DNA from: a virus
IMG/VR virus record: IMGVR_UViG_3300032322_001295
Coordinates: 1-64,000 of that record
Length of the DNA stretch: 64,000 nt
Strand: one strand, 5' to 3'
Shown here: positions 15,001 to 21,603 of the stretch, piece by piece
Position numbering within the stretch: the first letter of the stretch is position 1
Layout: each line of letters opens with the position of its first letter
Program-made: the position numbers and the translations under genes
The notes under the pieces: model-generated
What the model saw: only the letters and a program-made list of their open reading frames with translations
Told to the model about the DNA's origin: nothing
The model's database searches: none

Positions 15001-18000
15001 ACAGCTGATATGAAAAATAGAATAAACTCATTGTCAACTGTATCAACAAGCAATATAGATTTATTAAAAGAAGTTGCTTTTAAAACTTACTACAAACATG
15101 TTGATAGAAATATTGATGAAGATATAAGCAAAAGACATTCTACTAAATATCACAACATCAATAAGAGTATTGCAGAAGGAAAAATAACTGAACTTTTTGG
15201 CTCTATAAAATCAACTGTAGAAACATTGCAAAGGTATCAAGAAACACCGTATGAAGTTGGCGATATGATACATTTTCCTGATGGTATAGTTGGTATTGTT
15301 ACTAATGTTACATCAGAAAACAATGTAAACTATGTTATTAACCATAAGCTTACAGACAATAGAAACATATTCAATGCACAAAGAGCTGTTGTAAGTCTAG
15401 AAAACATCATGCAAAAAAACAACACAAGGTTTGCACTTGATGGTTTTGTTAGAACAATAGCCGGCATTATGCCAAATGTTGAGTACAGATATGTTAATGA
15501 CGAAGAAGCCCGTCAAATACAAAGGTCTGAACATGACAGCGTATCTTTCTACCAAGATGGTATTGTTTACATAAATGTAGATAAAGCTGATAGAGGTGTT
15601 GCTATTCACGAGTTTGCGCATCCATTGACATTGGCAATGCAGATAGAAAAGCCTGAACTATTTAACGCAATAGCGCAACAGGTTTCTCAATCTAGTGTAA
15701 TGGACTATGTTAGAAAAATGTACAAGGATGATCTTGATACAGAAGAAGCAATGATACTTGAAGCAATACCAACATACATTCAGTTTAGGTATTACGCAAG
15801 ATTGGCGCACGAAATGTCACCAGAAGAAAGAGCAAACTGGGAAATGTTTTTTGCTGAGGCAGGTTCTATATTTAAAGAAGCGTTAATCGGTGATGTAAAT
15901 GCAGAATCAAGTATTGACAATGTTGATTTTAAAACTGCTGACCTTAACTCTATATCTGATGCTATCTTAAATGATATGCTAAAAGGTAAGGAGTTTGTAG
16001 TCAGAAACAAAGAAGCGTTTAATATTGCTAGGTTCTTGCCATATACCATGCGGGCATCATCTGCTTCATCGGTCAAGAATATAAACTTAACAAATATAGA
16101 TACGTTATTTCAGCGAAAGTCGCACAATACAAAGGATGACAAAGCTAGAAGACAAATAATGGATTCTATTCAAGGTAATACATTCTCTGGATTATCAGGT
16201 ACTTATGACTTGACTATGAGAAACAAAGATTTCTATGACCCTAATGGTAATTACGATCAAAAACGCAAAGAAAAGTTTATTGTTAAAATAGTTGAAAACG
16301 AAATGGCGTTTTATGGTGGTATAGAAAATAACATTATTCAGTTCTTAAATGAACTTAAAGTACTTGAACCATTAGCTGCAGCAAAGCAATCATTATTTGC
16401 ATCTTGGAATAAGCGCTACGATTTACCTAATGCTACAGAAGTACAGAAAGAGCAACTTACTCAAAACATACAAAAAATGATGAACAAACTTGGCTACAAT
16501 CCAAATTTAGACCAAGCAATGATGCTAAGTGAAGCGGAAAAAACACTTGGATTAAAACTGCCCAATGGTGTAAAACTCGATAACACAATTGTCATTGTTC
16601 ATAACATTGGTAAGCCGGCACAAGAAATATCAATATTAAATGTTTCTCCAGAATACCTTAGTAATCATGGTATGGAAAAGAATAATATTGCTGCTGCGTT
16701 TATTGGAGAAAACTTAACTAATAAAGAAAAGAAACGTGCTAAAAAATTACAAAACGTAACTTTATCTAATGATAACGGACATATTGAAGCAGTTAAAACA
16801 GCTGTAATTGCTATGGCTATTAAAAAATCTAGTCCTGGTACAGTCATTAGAAAAGTAGGTGCCATGCATGTAAATGGTAGTAACATATCTGTAAGAAGTC
16901 GTGATGTGGATGACACTGTAAGACAGATTGAGTTGCTTGTTGACAATGTTCCGCAATTGCGTGATAATCTAGAAGTGGATATAAGAGATATTGTATCTGA
17001 TAAAACTTTGTACAACATGAACTTATACAAAGTACCTGTTGGAACTAGACTGCTCAACTATTTTAGAACGCTAATATCTACTTTAAAGCCTAATGATAAC
17101 TATAAAAAAAGTGTACAAAACACAATAGATCAAGGTATTAAAGTATTTGAAAATGGTGATAACTCATTTTACCAAGATATTCAAAAAGCTGTATTTGGTA
17201 GAATAATGCACTTAGCTGAAGAACTAGATAGCGATGTAGCAAAGGCTGCCAACGAAGAATACCAATTTTTATTACAAACGTATAGAGAACTTACTGGTTA
17301 CAACGAGATTAATACTCAAAGATTTAACGAGCTTTCATTTGATGAAAAGCTAATACAGACGGCAGACCGCTGGACAGGAGGAATAAGAACATGGTTATTT
17401 GACCAAGTTGATCTTGCTTCTAGAAAAGGTGTTAATGAAATGGTTCCGTTTAACAAAGAGTTGAACAAAAGAACAAAAACATTAAACACACTTTCTGGTA
17501 ATATTTTAAGTTATGGCCTTGACAAATCACATGATTTATTTAAACCATTATTTAAAAAGGCAACCGGTTATGATCAAAATGGTAAAGAAGTTCAAATATC
17601 AACTCACGAAATACATTGTGATATAAATGATGCTGAAACTGCAAGAGCATTAGCCAACAGAGAAATAACTACAGAACAATTAGAGTTTGGTAAATGGTTA
17701 GCCGATAGCATGTATGAAGAGTTTGTTCAATACGTAATGACCGTTGAACGCAAAAACATATCACAGCGCGCAAATATGACTGAGGTTGAGCTTAGAGCAG
17801 CAGCAGAAAATGAAGTAGCAAGACGATACAAGAGAGGTATGATGCCTGTATTTGTCCGTTCTACGGGTTCTGCTTTAAGTGAAGGCAAGTTGATGGAAGC
17901 ATTAAATATGTACATGAAAAACGCTGGTAGATTTATCGGTGGTGCATTGTATGAAGAGTTTACTCAAACAGAAGATGCAGATTACCAAAAAGAATCATTC

Positions 18001-19836
18001 AGAAAACTTATGTCGCCGTTCTGGAATCAGTTCCAAAATGCAGAACTATATGGTGGTTCATTTAGAATGAAACTTCTTGGATTAGACCTAAAAGTTAGAA
18101 ATCAGGATAGATCTCTTGAAGTAATTGCTCCGGAACTACAAAACTCATTGTCATATAACCTTCAGAATATAGGTAACTATACCATGATGGCATCTAAGCG
18201 TACAAAGTACATGCAAAGAGCAGTAGCATCTGCAAATATTGCAATGGATATGCTTAGAGGAGAAGAAGCAATGCGCGGTATAAATACTAAAGACGCAAGA
18301 GAGCATGTAGAAAACTATATTAACAGACAGATTTATGGTAATCTTCCAGAAATGCCTAAAGTAATGCTTGGCAATATATCTGTAAATATTGACTACATGT
18401 TAGATGCTAGTAACAGATTTATAAATATGGCACACCTTGCCGTTAAGCCTGGTGTTGCAATGAAAAACGTAGTAGCTACAACATCTAAACTTTTAATTAA
18501 TGCTTTGATAAATCAGATATCAGGTAAGAACTTTAATATTGCTAATGTTACTCGCGCTGTAGAGCAAATGTTTTCAAATGGTGAAAAAATAAGAGCATTA
18601 AATGAAAAGTATCAGTTTGTAAACATGAGTGAAAAAGATTTAATCAATCACTTTCAACATGTAGTAAGTAAAGCAAATGCTACTGAGCCAGATGCTCAAA
18701 TGATTCTTAACTGGTTTGGTGATTATTACAACCAGCTTATTGGTGGTATTGCTCAAATGATTAACGATGGTACTTATGATGCACACGACGAGTTTGGTAA
18801 TTACGATGAAACAAAAGACAAACGATTTGAAGGAGAAGATGGTGAATATATCAAAAACGCTATTATTGAACAGCAGTACAAAGAAGGATATCACATTCTT
18901 GATAATGGCAAAATGACACACGCATACACTCAAAGACAAGAGAACCATGTAAAATTGCAAGTGCAAAGATTTGTTGGTGAGTTAACCGATCCTAAATACA
19001 AAAACTTAGCATCAAGTTATTCATTTGTTCGTGCTGCGTCATCAATGAGAAGCTATATGTACAACGTAGCACAAGCATGGTGGAAAAACCCTAGCCAAAC
19101 AGTACATCTTGGTGGTTTTAAAGTAATTGAAGTTGATGGTAAAAAAGAAACTGTTTGGGCCCCAGAACTTACAGAGGGTATGATTAATACATTAATTTAT
19201 TGCGCTAAAGGTTTGAGAAATGCTGTAAAAACAGGTACATTTGATGATTATAAAAACATGTCTAGTTTCCAAAAGCGTAATCTTATAGCAATGGCTACGT
19301 TTACTGGTATCATGGCCGGTGTTTATCTTCTTGCAGATTCAATGTTATACGATGAAGATAGAAAGAAAGTTAAAAAATACCGTTATGAAAAAGACCCTAA
19401 AACAGGTAAGCGTAAAAGAGTAGATATTGATGAGCCTTGGATTTCTGAAAGATTATTATCTATGTTGTATGATACAAAATATGATATGCCAATAAAAGGT
19501 GACTTGTCTATGACTGAAATGTTTGCCAAAAATATACTTTTAAAAGGTGTTGAAGAACAACTGTCTTATGTATCTCCATATAGAATGTTTCAAGATATAG
19601 GTAGTATGCCATCAACTCATATTATGCAAGCTGATAATGTAGCTCAAACATTTGTTTCTACATTGATGTTGCCCTGGACATTGTATCAACAGAAAGATAT
19701 TGAAGGTCTTACTAATGAACTTGATGAGTATTTCTATGATTTAAGTAAAAACATGCCTCTTGGTGGTGGTTACCGTGACATACATGACACATACGATTAC
19801 ATGTTAAATTATATTGGTGAATCAACTAAAAAATAA
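1..19836 (+). CDS. Giant polyvalent protein: SF1 helicase, two zincin motifs and crAss-like RNA polymerase core (5' end outside window)
   Basis: The frame has no stop from base 1, so the GTG at 133 is not the true start; at least 6,611 residues are encoded. Numbering below counts from that GTG. Residues 537-835 form a superfamily 1 helicase: Walker A GYGGVGKST (539-547), acidic D615-E616, GDTLQ (659-663), a motif-VI-like TAVSRA (827-832). Residues ~890-1010 are a charged low-complexity linker. HExxH motifs lie at 1550-1554 (HEISH) and 5159-5163 (HEFAH). FDGQ at 2938-2941 and RIP (3712-3714) followed by D3749-Q-D3751-V-D3753 match the two double-psi-barrel motifs of crAss-like virion RNA polymerases. 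A hydrophobic segment lies near 6383-6405. In crAss-like phages such giant proteins are packaged and injected to transcribe early genes; that role, and proteolytic maturation, are inferred. No frameshift is seen. Confidence 0.8.
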   Translation, partial: NHLEEIVGKKIDDISKKINDEREKIQNELDTDFNSVRDKFGFDDVTFDDLYNKTGNDEIDAAIDEVLGKKKDKVERFSALNGVDNEIKNAKTLLKNRGAVKYVPGGGIDTRTGEWNNGDYFTQQANQRKYKKVNKDVETEIDEKTFLSMQDAAKAQGKDSFEYNGEMFIADDSNQIKVDGKKAVDRSTLVDDSQLFDFLEIDDVNELFLKMPTVGGMNIREELNKISKEYDETKVLTAQMKERLKEINKNITDQEEMLSVYKWAKMLSENKILSPIQEEYMDMQTFNEINLPAYINKLAVDRSYFMNVAISTLSKDDRDNKLNELKDNVIKMQAHVYNELVAELNGDDIVVNGQTVKFPSEISLDSSETEVMQAYQWMHYFIQNLTPDQKNEFKETFDKFWSTKVESKDSIPSAKEQGMFLEGFDLMFDFEAFKDGYTKSKYHNKNNSYRELFYYHAINMMMNVDPMIAFGAISNVIDAVDASQKFELDKSKYPAGDHTAEQIMNVMIGITHLSENIKRNEANPDVAFIELLDHVKSTMKIGTSREGRFNKAKGLYDRVKDAATGKYNTNGKHIKDNVMSFFGYGGVGKSTFIIKTLSEIALSLGKKNFVFIAPNIEQKNILENTVKNIFPKGIHAEFYLVSDFVKKQDQYKDYVIFADEISLYSDEEKNSIAFNYNKIGGKKISTVDNVGFIDESNTVFLLGDTLQAPPSGEIYDNSPRIEQFTQHGFNITSVKRSSFIEIYKIQTEFRRNAKNNELGPPQLFGYSYSEDDNVKKGVKLNNDKDGFLAESKAAVESGIGYIIVHSEKEYNEIINDISPDKHDRVFLMTQLSKSPQGRTLDGEVYVYMPYSTTDTKSQYNNNKLYNMYMLTAVSRASQFVSVYTGDGLGNKNSVKVSEDKIESFDDSAEAKVERKQQLWNRISGVVKGLTAVKPVPLPVRNTNKPKAPVVQTDDLNQEEEKPEENAASNNTKGKGVKSNSKKPKKTTQVKTNNRKRKTTNKNKKQYEEQQEALEEEINEPITAYEQNVSNQGDMSEDELDNLDGNQDTDTDHSNIESSIDNGEFGLTLKTGENNVNLVTTFVNGNPFVVVVGGTYRKPDGEIIKVTRIISNDDGTYSVKTDKLKMVIPLEKFSELALSPSIDILDKYENALISFTQSGILTLFGKTIGYTPAMGPLTNKKALAAKYQEMANATAMLYKNLGQRFEVKIEIVKNMPTVDWNGSVNTAFPYVLQVSIDNGNGFEYFTTHYLQDPQRINKTVADNAQQENLEVYNNTLFGIVEKLYNANRTEFYTSATKNNISASSFIGFHKDIPVMSYSQVKDMVGMYGMELTETFQGIDKKGLAETYAIAHFGNKDNGQKIIFQSITASNMNDEQKNLMLNEVNRMRGILQNAVNQKLPNEAVNKQALQGTDSIFAFNNSFALLNNAVIAQKLYTEKDAENKTTIEERIKIRLEVLNDLAAFLSPVKDADYKYKYESLVSQFRLNTKMQGGKEVTGIEYMSTVKGLFLRMPVIDISAGILLDDTKGLASKITNQQELENYTSSFAEIQSELEDILGEGIQLGIIKSDLYHGFVDKLGKIHMNMHNGAFNPKTLSHEISHYVSEFLLTDEKQAELFDEVDKKYGVTQKQGNWRNDLDARRTVAEHLADDGERYKSDRRNLKGISKVMRSFFDWFNRFMSRIGIINDKINDFYYDLYVAKKYKSLSGMALNTVRDEMPYDSLYSRIIYDDSSFNTVANNFFYDNQIARQVANNVAEIAAKEVIMPSMNRRMFLDGAMSFTDMINRIENNSREKVMYDTDENGNTIYKEQVINGKSMFLPVIRELTVDYTKPFLRWNYNATDENGNSVTGLHLQYYDESIKGYKTAVPNSQGIFFTEKRQREEFRRLLQKSVDEFEIETVNGLVSVVDKTIEGKMKLKGIISNKDKVLYKNAMLLNSKVFKAMINRIFPSLDVDTIINRDGQVRYSDILESLIRVQDANIRKNEEELNPMDKQSDIMKLMLNTIPVYQFLPDGSVVEMRGKKLNYEVANKILTDIHSNLWIGNSQDGIEAFAKSMKRFIENKMMNNTNPTELNSDAKFISAYSIYKTYFDPQAKQSTDKYYYPSHTRIYNWNKQLSTKTRGTKDYQDALDRFYAEYLTAVNTEKESDETIRKQTPLTKDEFELNIAKRSKLSETILNSVITHFGSLTSNKFENVKKYGKGKRTTFVSMAKQSSSAHDTKLKLEQSIISNLQINGGLMPDRYVDLFINRKRPLKVKEGQEKSNSYFTMTDRGIRYRHKTNDPSDLGVIIMPLENGKFRNMKPDEINKLTQYAKNAQTNISGIIRKVFTDFFNMSKSSTAKNAAKVLSVPKVGSNTHGIENLSDVLAPLIASMYVYTVERTVDPNQITAKQPVYPLYLQALANTAKDSGQKENYGKITDATIDSILDKDAGSNILKDGEEYFFPTGFYKELQALAEIMTYNENNPTILSLDGRRKLYTIGNSHNFNYKFSNGKNDSLVEKFEEVVKGPHTNPNARGSKILNPILERKGIITSTPYMMGIDSTGKTAELKNMTVQDNLHAALANFTKNENQKALTYNISPVLIPVNNGGNRGRQHLFEVRLGHFNGNGNGFLTKQTIDNVDTFKLDVRNIASQLKRGFAIKEEAQVNSINRWMNFLMNPANNKITNNASSYFASLGLGLSPIDTTIPGWKAQRDATVPALVEYLKNYDAWIIDDDVVGFEGSGLRLGSDFLIIKANKNDKGGRLHLGHDASMMNKVLTRNEDGSLKFRSLAQQLFNYSNYNNTVTIDVDENNQIKFKLHEVLRTDDFNNEQIYVNYIDNLGLTQTYMFTDDNLQFIIDSLFEKHYKETNEIALADGYKMTSENVFDLYPYEDNIKVVDGINIYGTTPSVVWKGLIIGHAMVNYFSDHAIEGTEANHLSSVIYENETGPLTYGVNRNKRALSHTSTGFTPSFKTHNGMDEESRIMVIKDLKVNASISTLLGEINKEHIVFDGQSFNNPFSMEMYFNSIGGNNGSLNRRIQKSIAQQFNYKDGSTFLKKHAGFIVSKSMMDSSVDMANLFEYMLNPALRLVIKGEDLNKISFLKKSDIDNLANDSLYQRYLIYFDQSATETALKQTLSNINSKFGSLKTMLEGSIKYKNNAPAVDSILADWKNSQFNDTIVGQYDFISKVLADINNQGLLSQEGDKDHGRAIEMLVDFYAEYRAKNPDTYKTKYPYLSSIQFTGNKKDQTKDFEMPFVAFNKSAGATHSDANGQFNQGRPMPMFVKDGDAAPTNFYELVDYWKNQKEDAPYDKWTYMFDNTQEITQLNPEREIDDNEESPMVQAMSIILANPNSLNTGLAQEIATDLSSLMRVGLENVMRFITNEGKWSEDVDQRIKDLKIQTSDIISETGVVLSNKEIATIENFVKSKIKKSMSQSDDTTMLSEIISDDQISLNVSHGAVTRAQQYVAAFLRKEAVKRKVDAMRLVQAGGNFIDIVEHKETGEVFMLAEAYKHAAKMGVSFDSLFDVNSVRGLKHTTIDAKPDLSVEQLAQVRAIDTIMNQAIAENPANEKQIKKDFSRIKMKYLAEQNLLNVSKGEAIVPAVMFKKFNIPSNVGLNEIFRLYGKKDGIVNETNLIEASSDYNATKELIQSFVNDNISFEMKYNSNGKPRVEVLYNENQSGLNTYFEIMFVDGLNKYLKDNYKKFGSIYAKVDKEMELKYGDSYRAMKEGSLEKSVEDIKQELRTRLAEESTAFAQSEIANLVDKYTDAITSVAITLKDNIGMRIPSGPGSGFINNIVGFINDASSVGYVNTIKNLIDGSDQDVDQFTIYYLSSTMLDSGKMSILEYNNWKDKQKKDGNYNVLSDEEAKVINNKLIRHLQRYYSDPLNAELTMAAIDLDPVKKAADGTYRELFKDGDLAHNIGHSFVYRNIAMDGQAVGPFANAQKLQTLLYSGYSMNQRRGIDSSIYNFKINKVENAIGQLEDEYSKVPVYMEMLINAATDNPKLLILGAMNITMNNSDMASAMMFAPKDIQDYMRSMPGNENMNEVDAVLNFLKLDANKDIFNYVKSNSGMYNGGFSRSYYNTAYNYYKKLQAHGSEYEEQYKNNLNKNSDIFDSMVSFLINDVGYDEAFINTAIATAQTENKGDVLLSMIRNININNISKEISKKHNILKNVLDNFIKDNLEEITDNEFKAEIEKALNSKDVQASYDIVNSIASMSPIDNLANINEESKALSEKYKKFFKDLKSYKDNLKKNKNLSRKTDPSYINEVYLVTKYAMLGDIMSDLVKVANINQFKQSKAYDQKKFENDFTFATGYTIDELIGIYDRFNSWKKDNGASSTIGDYFDANPNEKKPIEAVRETAFKTKAHTMSQVDFSYMKDSIESPVTGEVINYYEDYHKIFDFASILLSRPDVMESFRASQMFKDINSSIFNIESTEIQSMIDTITDNIAYDILPEAKSIVLKEEISKYFVHLYLSEINNNGFESIVKEDIFKALEKFNILTLPMTAGSSTSNGMMHNIGNPIGVRNFISNFPEFFDTRIRQSEMQRLKEMSSKFTAQDLESAYEFIDRIEKYSYNRMDYLEVQKSRVQNANENEMLRDGFNKLSNETQTLLALYHILKNQFDTSRSFFGEVLPKKFLIDYSKFLKEVLPTKEISQDLNNISEMILSNTSLDLLKNEKRIYKDGKEFSQAPAAWYGVAKHYKKTIQTQKSKVGTTIRTFALGTTNGINGVALTQGSATKTSLSNVVPFDSVINMYNDTDAMGNPITISLSYTPTILRNLNIPMSFSLDLRPHAYIKNILHGHLENDIQNAIKRQTQEGVELTPQDVLQIVNDVMSRDLNNVYNKKGIPALQDKTTSMDMENMIRNNVFNITVNSILQKHGPNADAMLQSLDGKMLKDEYYYSDIAPSYTLHAALNMLKAEGKPFTIENLRAIESIPSIELFSDTYGVQSNEDAPLVNLLGTFGNYFTRENARDSGYVVAVNMKGPNGVGTKELFYEAAKEIFQDTSLKNDQLNTLLANILIADSIGMSTADMKNRINSLSTVSTSNIDLLKEVAFKTYYKHVDRNIDEDISKRHSTKYHNINKSIAEGKITELFGSIKSTVETLQRYQETPYEVGDMIHFPDGIVGIVTNVTSENNVNYVINHKLTDNRNIFNAQRAVVSLENIMQKNNTRFALDGFVRTIAGIMPNVEYRYVNDEEARQIQRSEHDSVSFYQDGIVYINVDKADRGVAIHEFAHPLTLAMQIEKPELFNAIAQQVSQSSVMDYVRKMYKDDLDTEEAMILEAIPTYIQFRYYARLAHEMSPEERANWEMFFAEAGSIFKEALIGDVNAESSIDNVDFKTADLNSISDAILNDMLKGKEFVVRNKEAFNIARFLPYTMRASSASSVKNINLTNIDTLFQRKSHNTKDDKARRQIMDSIQGNTFSGLSGTYDLTMRNKDFYDPNGNYDQKRKEKFIVKIVENEMAFYGGIENNIIQFLNELKVLEPLAAAKQSLFASWNKRYDLPNATEVQKEQLTQNIQKMMNKLGYNPNLDQAMMLSEAEKTLGLKLPNGVKLDNTIVIVHNIGKPAQEISILNVSPEYLSNHGMEKNNIAAAFIGENLTNKEKKRAKKLQNVTLSNDNGHIEAVKTAVIAMAIKKSSPGTVIRKVGAMHVNGSNISVRSRDVDDTVRQIELLVDNVPQLRDNLEVDIRDIVSDKTLYNMNLYKVPVGTRLLNYFRTLISTLKPNDNYKKSVQNTIDQGIKVFENGDNSFYQDIQKAVFGRIMHLAEELDSDVAKAANEEYQFLLQTYRELTGYNEINTQRFNELSFDEKLIQTADRWTGGIRTWLFDQVDLASRKGVNEMVPFNKELNKRTKTLNTLSGNILSYGLDKSHDLFKPLFKKATGYDQNGKEVQISTHEIHCDINDAETARALANREITTEQLEFGKWLADSMYEEFVQYVMTVERKNISQRANMTEVELRAAAENEVARRYKRGMMPVFVRSTGSALSEGKLMEALNMYMKNAGRFIGGALYEEFTQTEDADYQKESFRKLMSPFWNQFQNAELYGGSFRMKLLGLDLKVRNQDRSLEVIAPELQNSLSYNLQNIGNYTMMASKRTKYMQRAVASANIAMDMLRGEEAMRGINTKDAREHVENYINRQIYGNLPEMPKVMLGNISVNIDYMLDASNRFINMAHLAVKPGVAMKNVVATTSKLLINALINQISGKNFNIANVTRAVEQMFSNGEKIRALNEKYQFVNMSEKDLINHFQHVVSKANATEPDAQMILNWFGDYYNQLIGGIAQMINDGTYDAHDEFGNYDETKDKRFEGEDGEYIKNAIIEQQYKEGYHILDNGKMTHAYTQRQENHVKLQVQRFVGELTDPKYKNLASSYSFVRAASSMRSYMYNVAQAWWKNPSQTVHLGGFKVIEVDGKKETVWAPELTEGMINTLIYCAKGLRNAVKTGTFDDYKNMSSFQKRNLIAMATFTGIMAGVYLLADSMLYDEDRKKVKKYRYEKDPKTGKRKRVDIDEPWISERLLSMLYDTKYDMPIKGDLSMTEMFAKNILLKGVEEQLSYVSPYRMFQDIGSMPSTHIMQADNVAQTFVSTLMLPWTLYQQKDIEGLTNELDEYFYDLSKNMPLGGGYRDIHDTYDYMLNYIGESTKK

Positions 19837-19839
19837 AAT

Positions 19840-21129
19840 ATGCCAACTTTAATTTCAAACGAAAACTATGCGATACGCTGGGACAAAACAGAATGTAACC
19901 AGTATACCATATCAAACATATCAAGTGTTTATAATGCCAACGTAGTCATAACAGATGAAACTGGCACGTACACAGAAACATTTAATCTTGCCCCTGATGG
20001 GTCAAACACTATAATTTTACCTGGCGATGGTGTGTTTAAGTTATGCGCTTACGCATTTGATATACCGCTTAATCCAGAAGAACTAGAAACAACAAATGGT
20101 AGATTGTCAGTTGTAGAGTTTATAACTTCAACAACATCTGGATTGAATCTTATATCTGCATCTTTTTACGATACAGGTTATACTACATTTATTCCTACTC
20201 CAGGTTTATTTAATTCTGTGCCAGCATCATATCAAGACTTTGTTAATGATTTGCAAGGATATGTAACTGCTAATGGTGGAGGTATAGTTACAATGCTTGC
20301 TCCAGGCAGTTCTTTACCAAATGTTCCAGCCAATAACAATGCATATCAACTTGTAGTTCAAGCAAATGATGTTTACTTAGCATCTGTAAATGGTAATTAC
20401 CCTCCAGGTGTAATACTTGAAACAACATACGAAGCAGATTTATATTGCGCATACGAATACGTATTTGATGAAAACAAACAATACGTATCATCGCTTATAA
20501 TAGATGGTTTTGAAGTAGTACCTGTAAATACTGTATGGAATATGTCAACTGTACAAGGAACAACAGAAGCAGAAACAACTATTAACACATTTTTAGGAAA
20601 TGACGGTTATTCGGTAGCAGATATTTTGTCTTTAAAAATTTACATAGTAAATCCAAGTCTTGGAAAAGATTGTGATTTAATAACACTTACTGCTGTAGAG
20701 TTAGGCCCGGGCGAAACACAATGCGATTATATCTATGAGTTCTGTGATTTGTACGCCTGCCTATCTAGATTGATGAACCGTTGGTTATGTCAAGATCCAT
20801 GCGCTGACAAATGTACGGCCGCTGGCGAATCTTATGAAGAAGCAAGGCGCAAAGCAGTAGAACTAAGCACTATGTTTTTTCACGCTTTAATGCCATTGGT
20901 AACAACAGACAGACTTTGGTATCTTGGCAACTGGGATATATCGGACCAAAGACTATGCAATGTCAATAACATATTAGAGCTTTACAAAAAGATGCGCGAC
21001 TATGTTAAAAACTGTGGCTTTGACTGTGGATGCGGATGCCCGGATAACTGCGGCAACTGCCAACCATGCAACGGATATAGCTACGCACCTTCTCCTTCTA
21101 ACCCATCAACACCCTGCGGATGCAAGTAA
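19840..21129 (+). CDS. Cysteine-rich putative structural protein
   Basis: Starts three bases after the stop of the giant gene, so it is probably co-transcribed and translationally linked with it. The 429-residue product has a beta-rich N-terminal two thirds. A helical region follows with spaced cysteines (QCDYIYEFC, DLYACLSRL, CQDPCADKC). The C-terminal tail is extremely Cys/Gly/Pro-rich (CGCGCPDNCGNCQPC). I do not recognise a family. Its position next to a polymerase polyprotein and before the tail fibre suggests a virion component. The cysteine clusters could bind metal or form disulfides after release, but this is inference. Confidence 0.75.
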   Translation: MPTLISNENYAIRWDKTECNQYTISNISSVYNANVVITDETGTYTETFNLAPDGSNTIILPGDGVFKLCAYAFDIPLNPEELETTNGRLSVVEFITSTTSGLNLISASFYDTGYTTFIPTPGLFNSVPASYQDFVNDLQGYVTANGGGIVTMLAPGSSLPNVPANNNAYQLVVQANDVYLASVNGNYPPGVILETTYEADLYCAYEYVFDENKQYVSSLIIDGFEVVPVNTVWNMSTVQGTTEAETTINTFLGNDGYSVADILSLKIYIVNPSLGKDCDLITLTAVELGPGETQCDYIYEFCDLYACLSRLMNRWLCQDPCADKCTAAGESYEEARRKAVELSTMFFHALMPLVTTDRLWYLGNWDISDQRLCNVNNILELYKKMRDYVKNCGFDCGCGCPDNCGNCQPCNGYSYAPSPSNPSTPCGCK

Positions 21130-21587
21130 TAACAGACTTTGATAGACGAGTAGGCAATGTATATGAAATTGCCAACAAAGTAACACAAAACTGGGCATGC
21201 TCCTACTACGAACTTGGCAAGTGGGGCATAACTAGTAATGGCAAACAAATGCTAATGCTTCAAGACATGGGAGTTCTATACTTGTTTCTTGCTATGTTAG
21301 AATGGAAAGCAATGAAGCATAACACATATAGCCTTACATACGATGAAAACAATTGCCCAGAATGGAAATACCCGGGTAACTTTGTAGATGAAAAGTTTAT
21401 AGACTGCATAGTAAAGCATTTTCATTGCCAAGGCATAGACATCAGGACAATACTAAGAAAGTTTGGTATACTGCCATTAGAAGGCAAGCCAGATGGTATT
21501 GACTACATGCATATTGAAAGTGGTAATCCACCTTGCGACAATAGGCTATTTCAGATTGACAAACCTTATGGAACTGATTTCGTATAA
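21120..21587 (+). CDS. Small conserved-looking phage protein of unknown function
   Basis: The ATG lies inside the last codons of the preceding gene (10-base overlap in another frame), a typical translational-coupling arrangement that supports this start. The 155-residue protein is rich in Trp, Tyr and Cys (for example NWACSYYELGKWG), with no signal peptide or clear membrane helix. I cannot assign a family. Its place between a Cys-rich structural gene and the collar/fibre gene suggests a tail or fibre-assembly role. Confidence 0.7.
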   Translation: MQVITDFDRRVGNVYEIANKVTQNWACSYYELGKWGITSNGKQMLMLQDMGVLYLFLAMLEWKAMKHNTYSLTYDENNCPEWKYPGNFVDEKFIDCIVKHFHCQGIDIRTILRKFGILPLEGKPDGIDYMHIESGNPPCDNRLFQIDKPYGTDFV

Positions 21588-21603
21588 CTAAAAATATAAA
21601 GCC

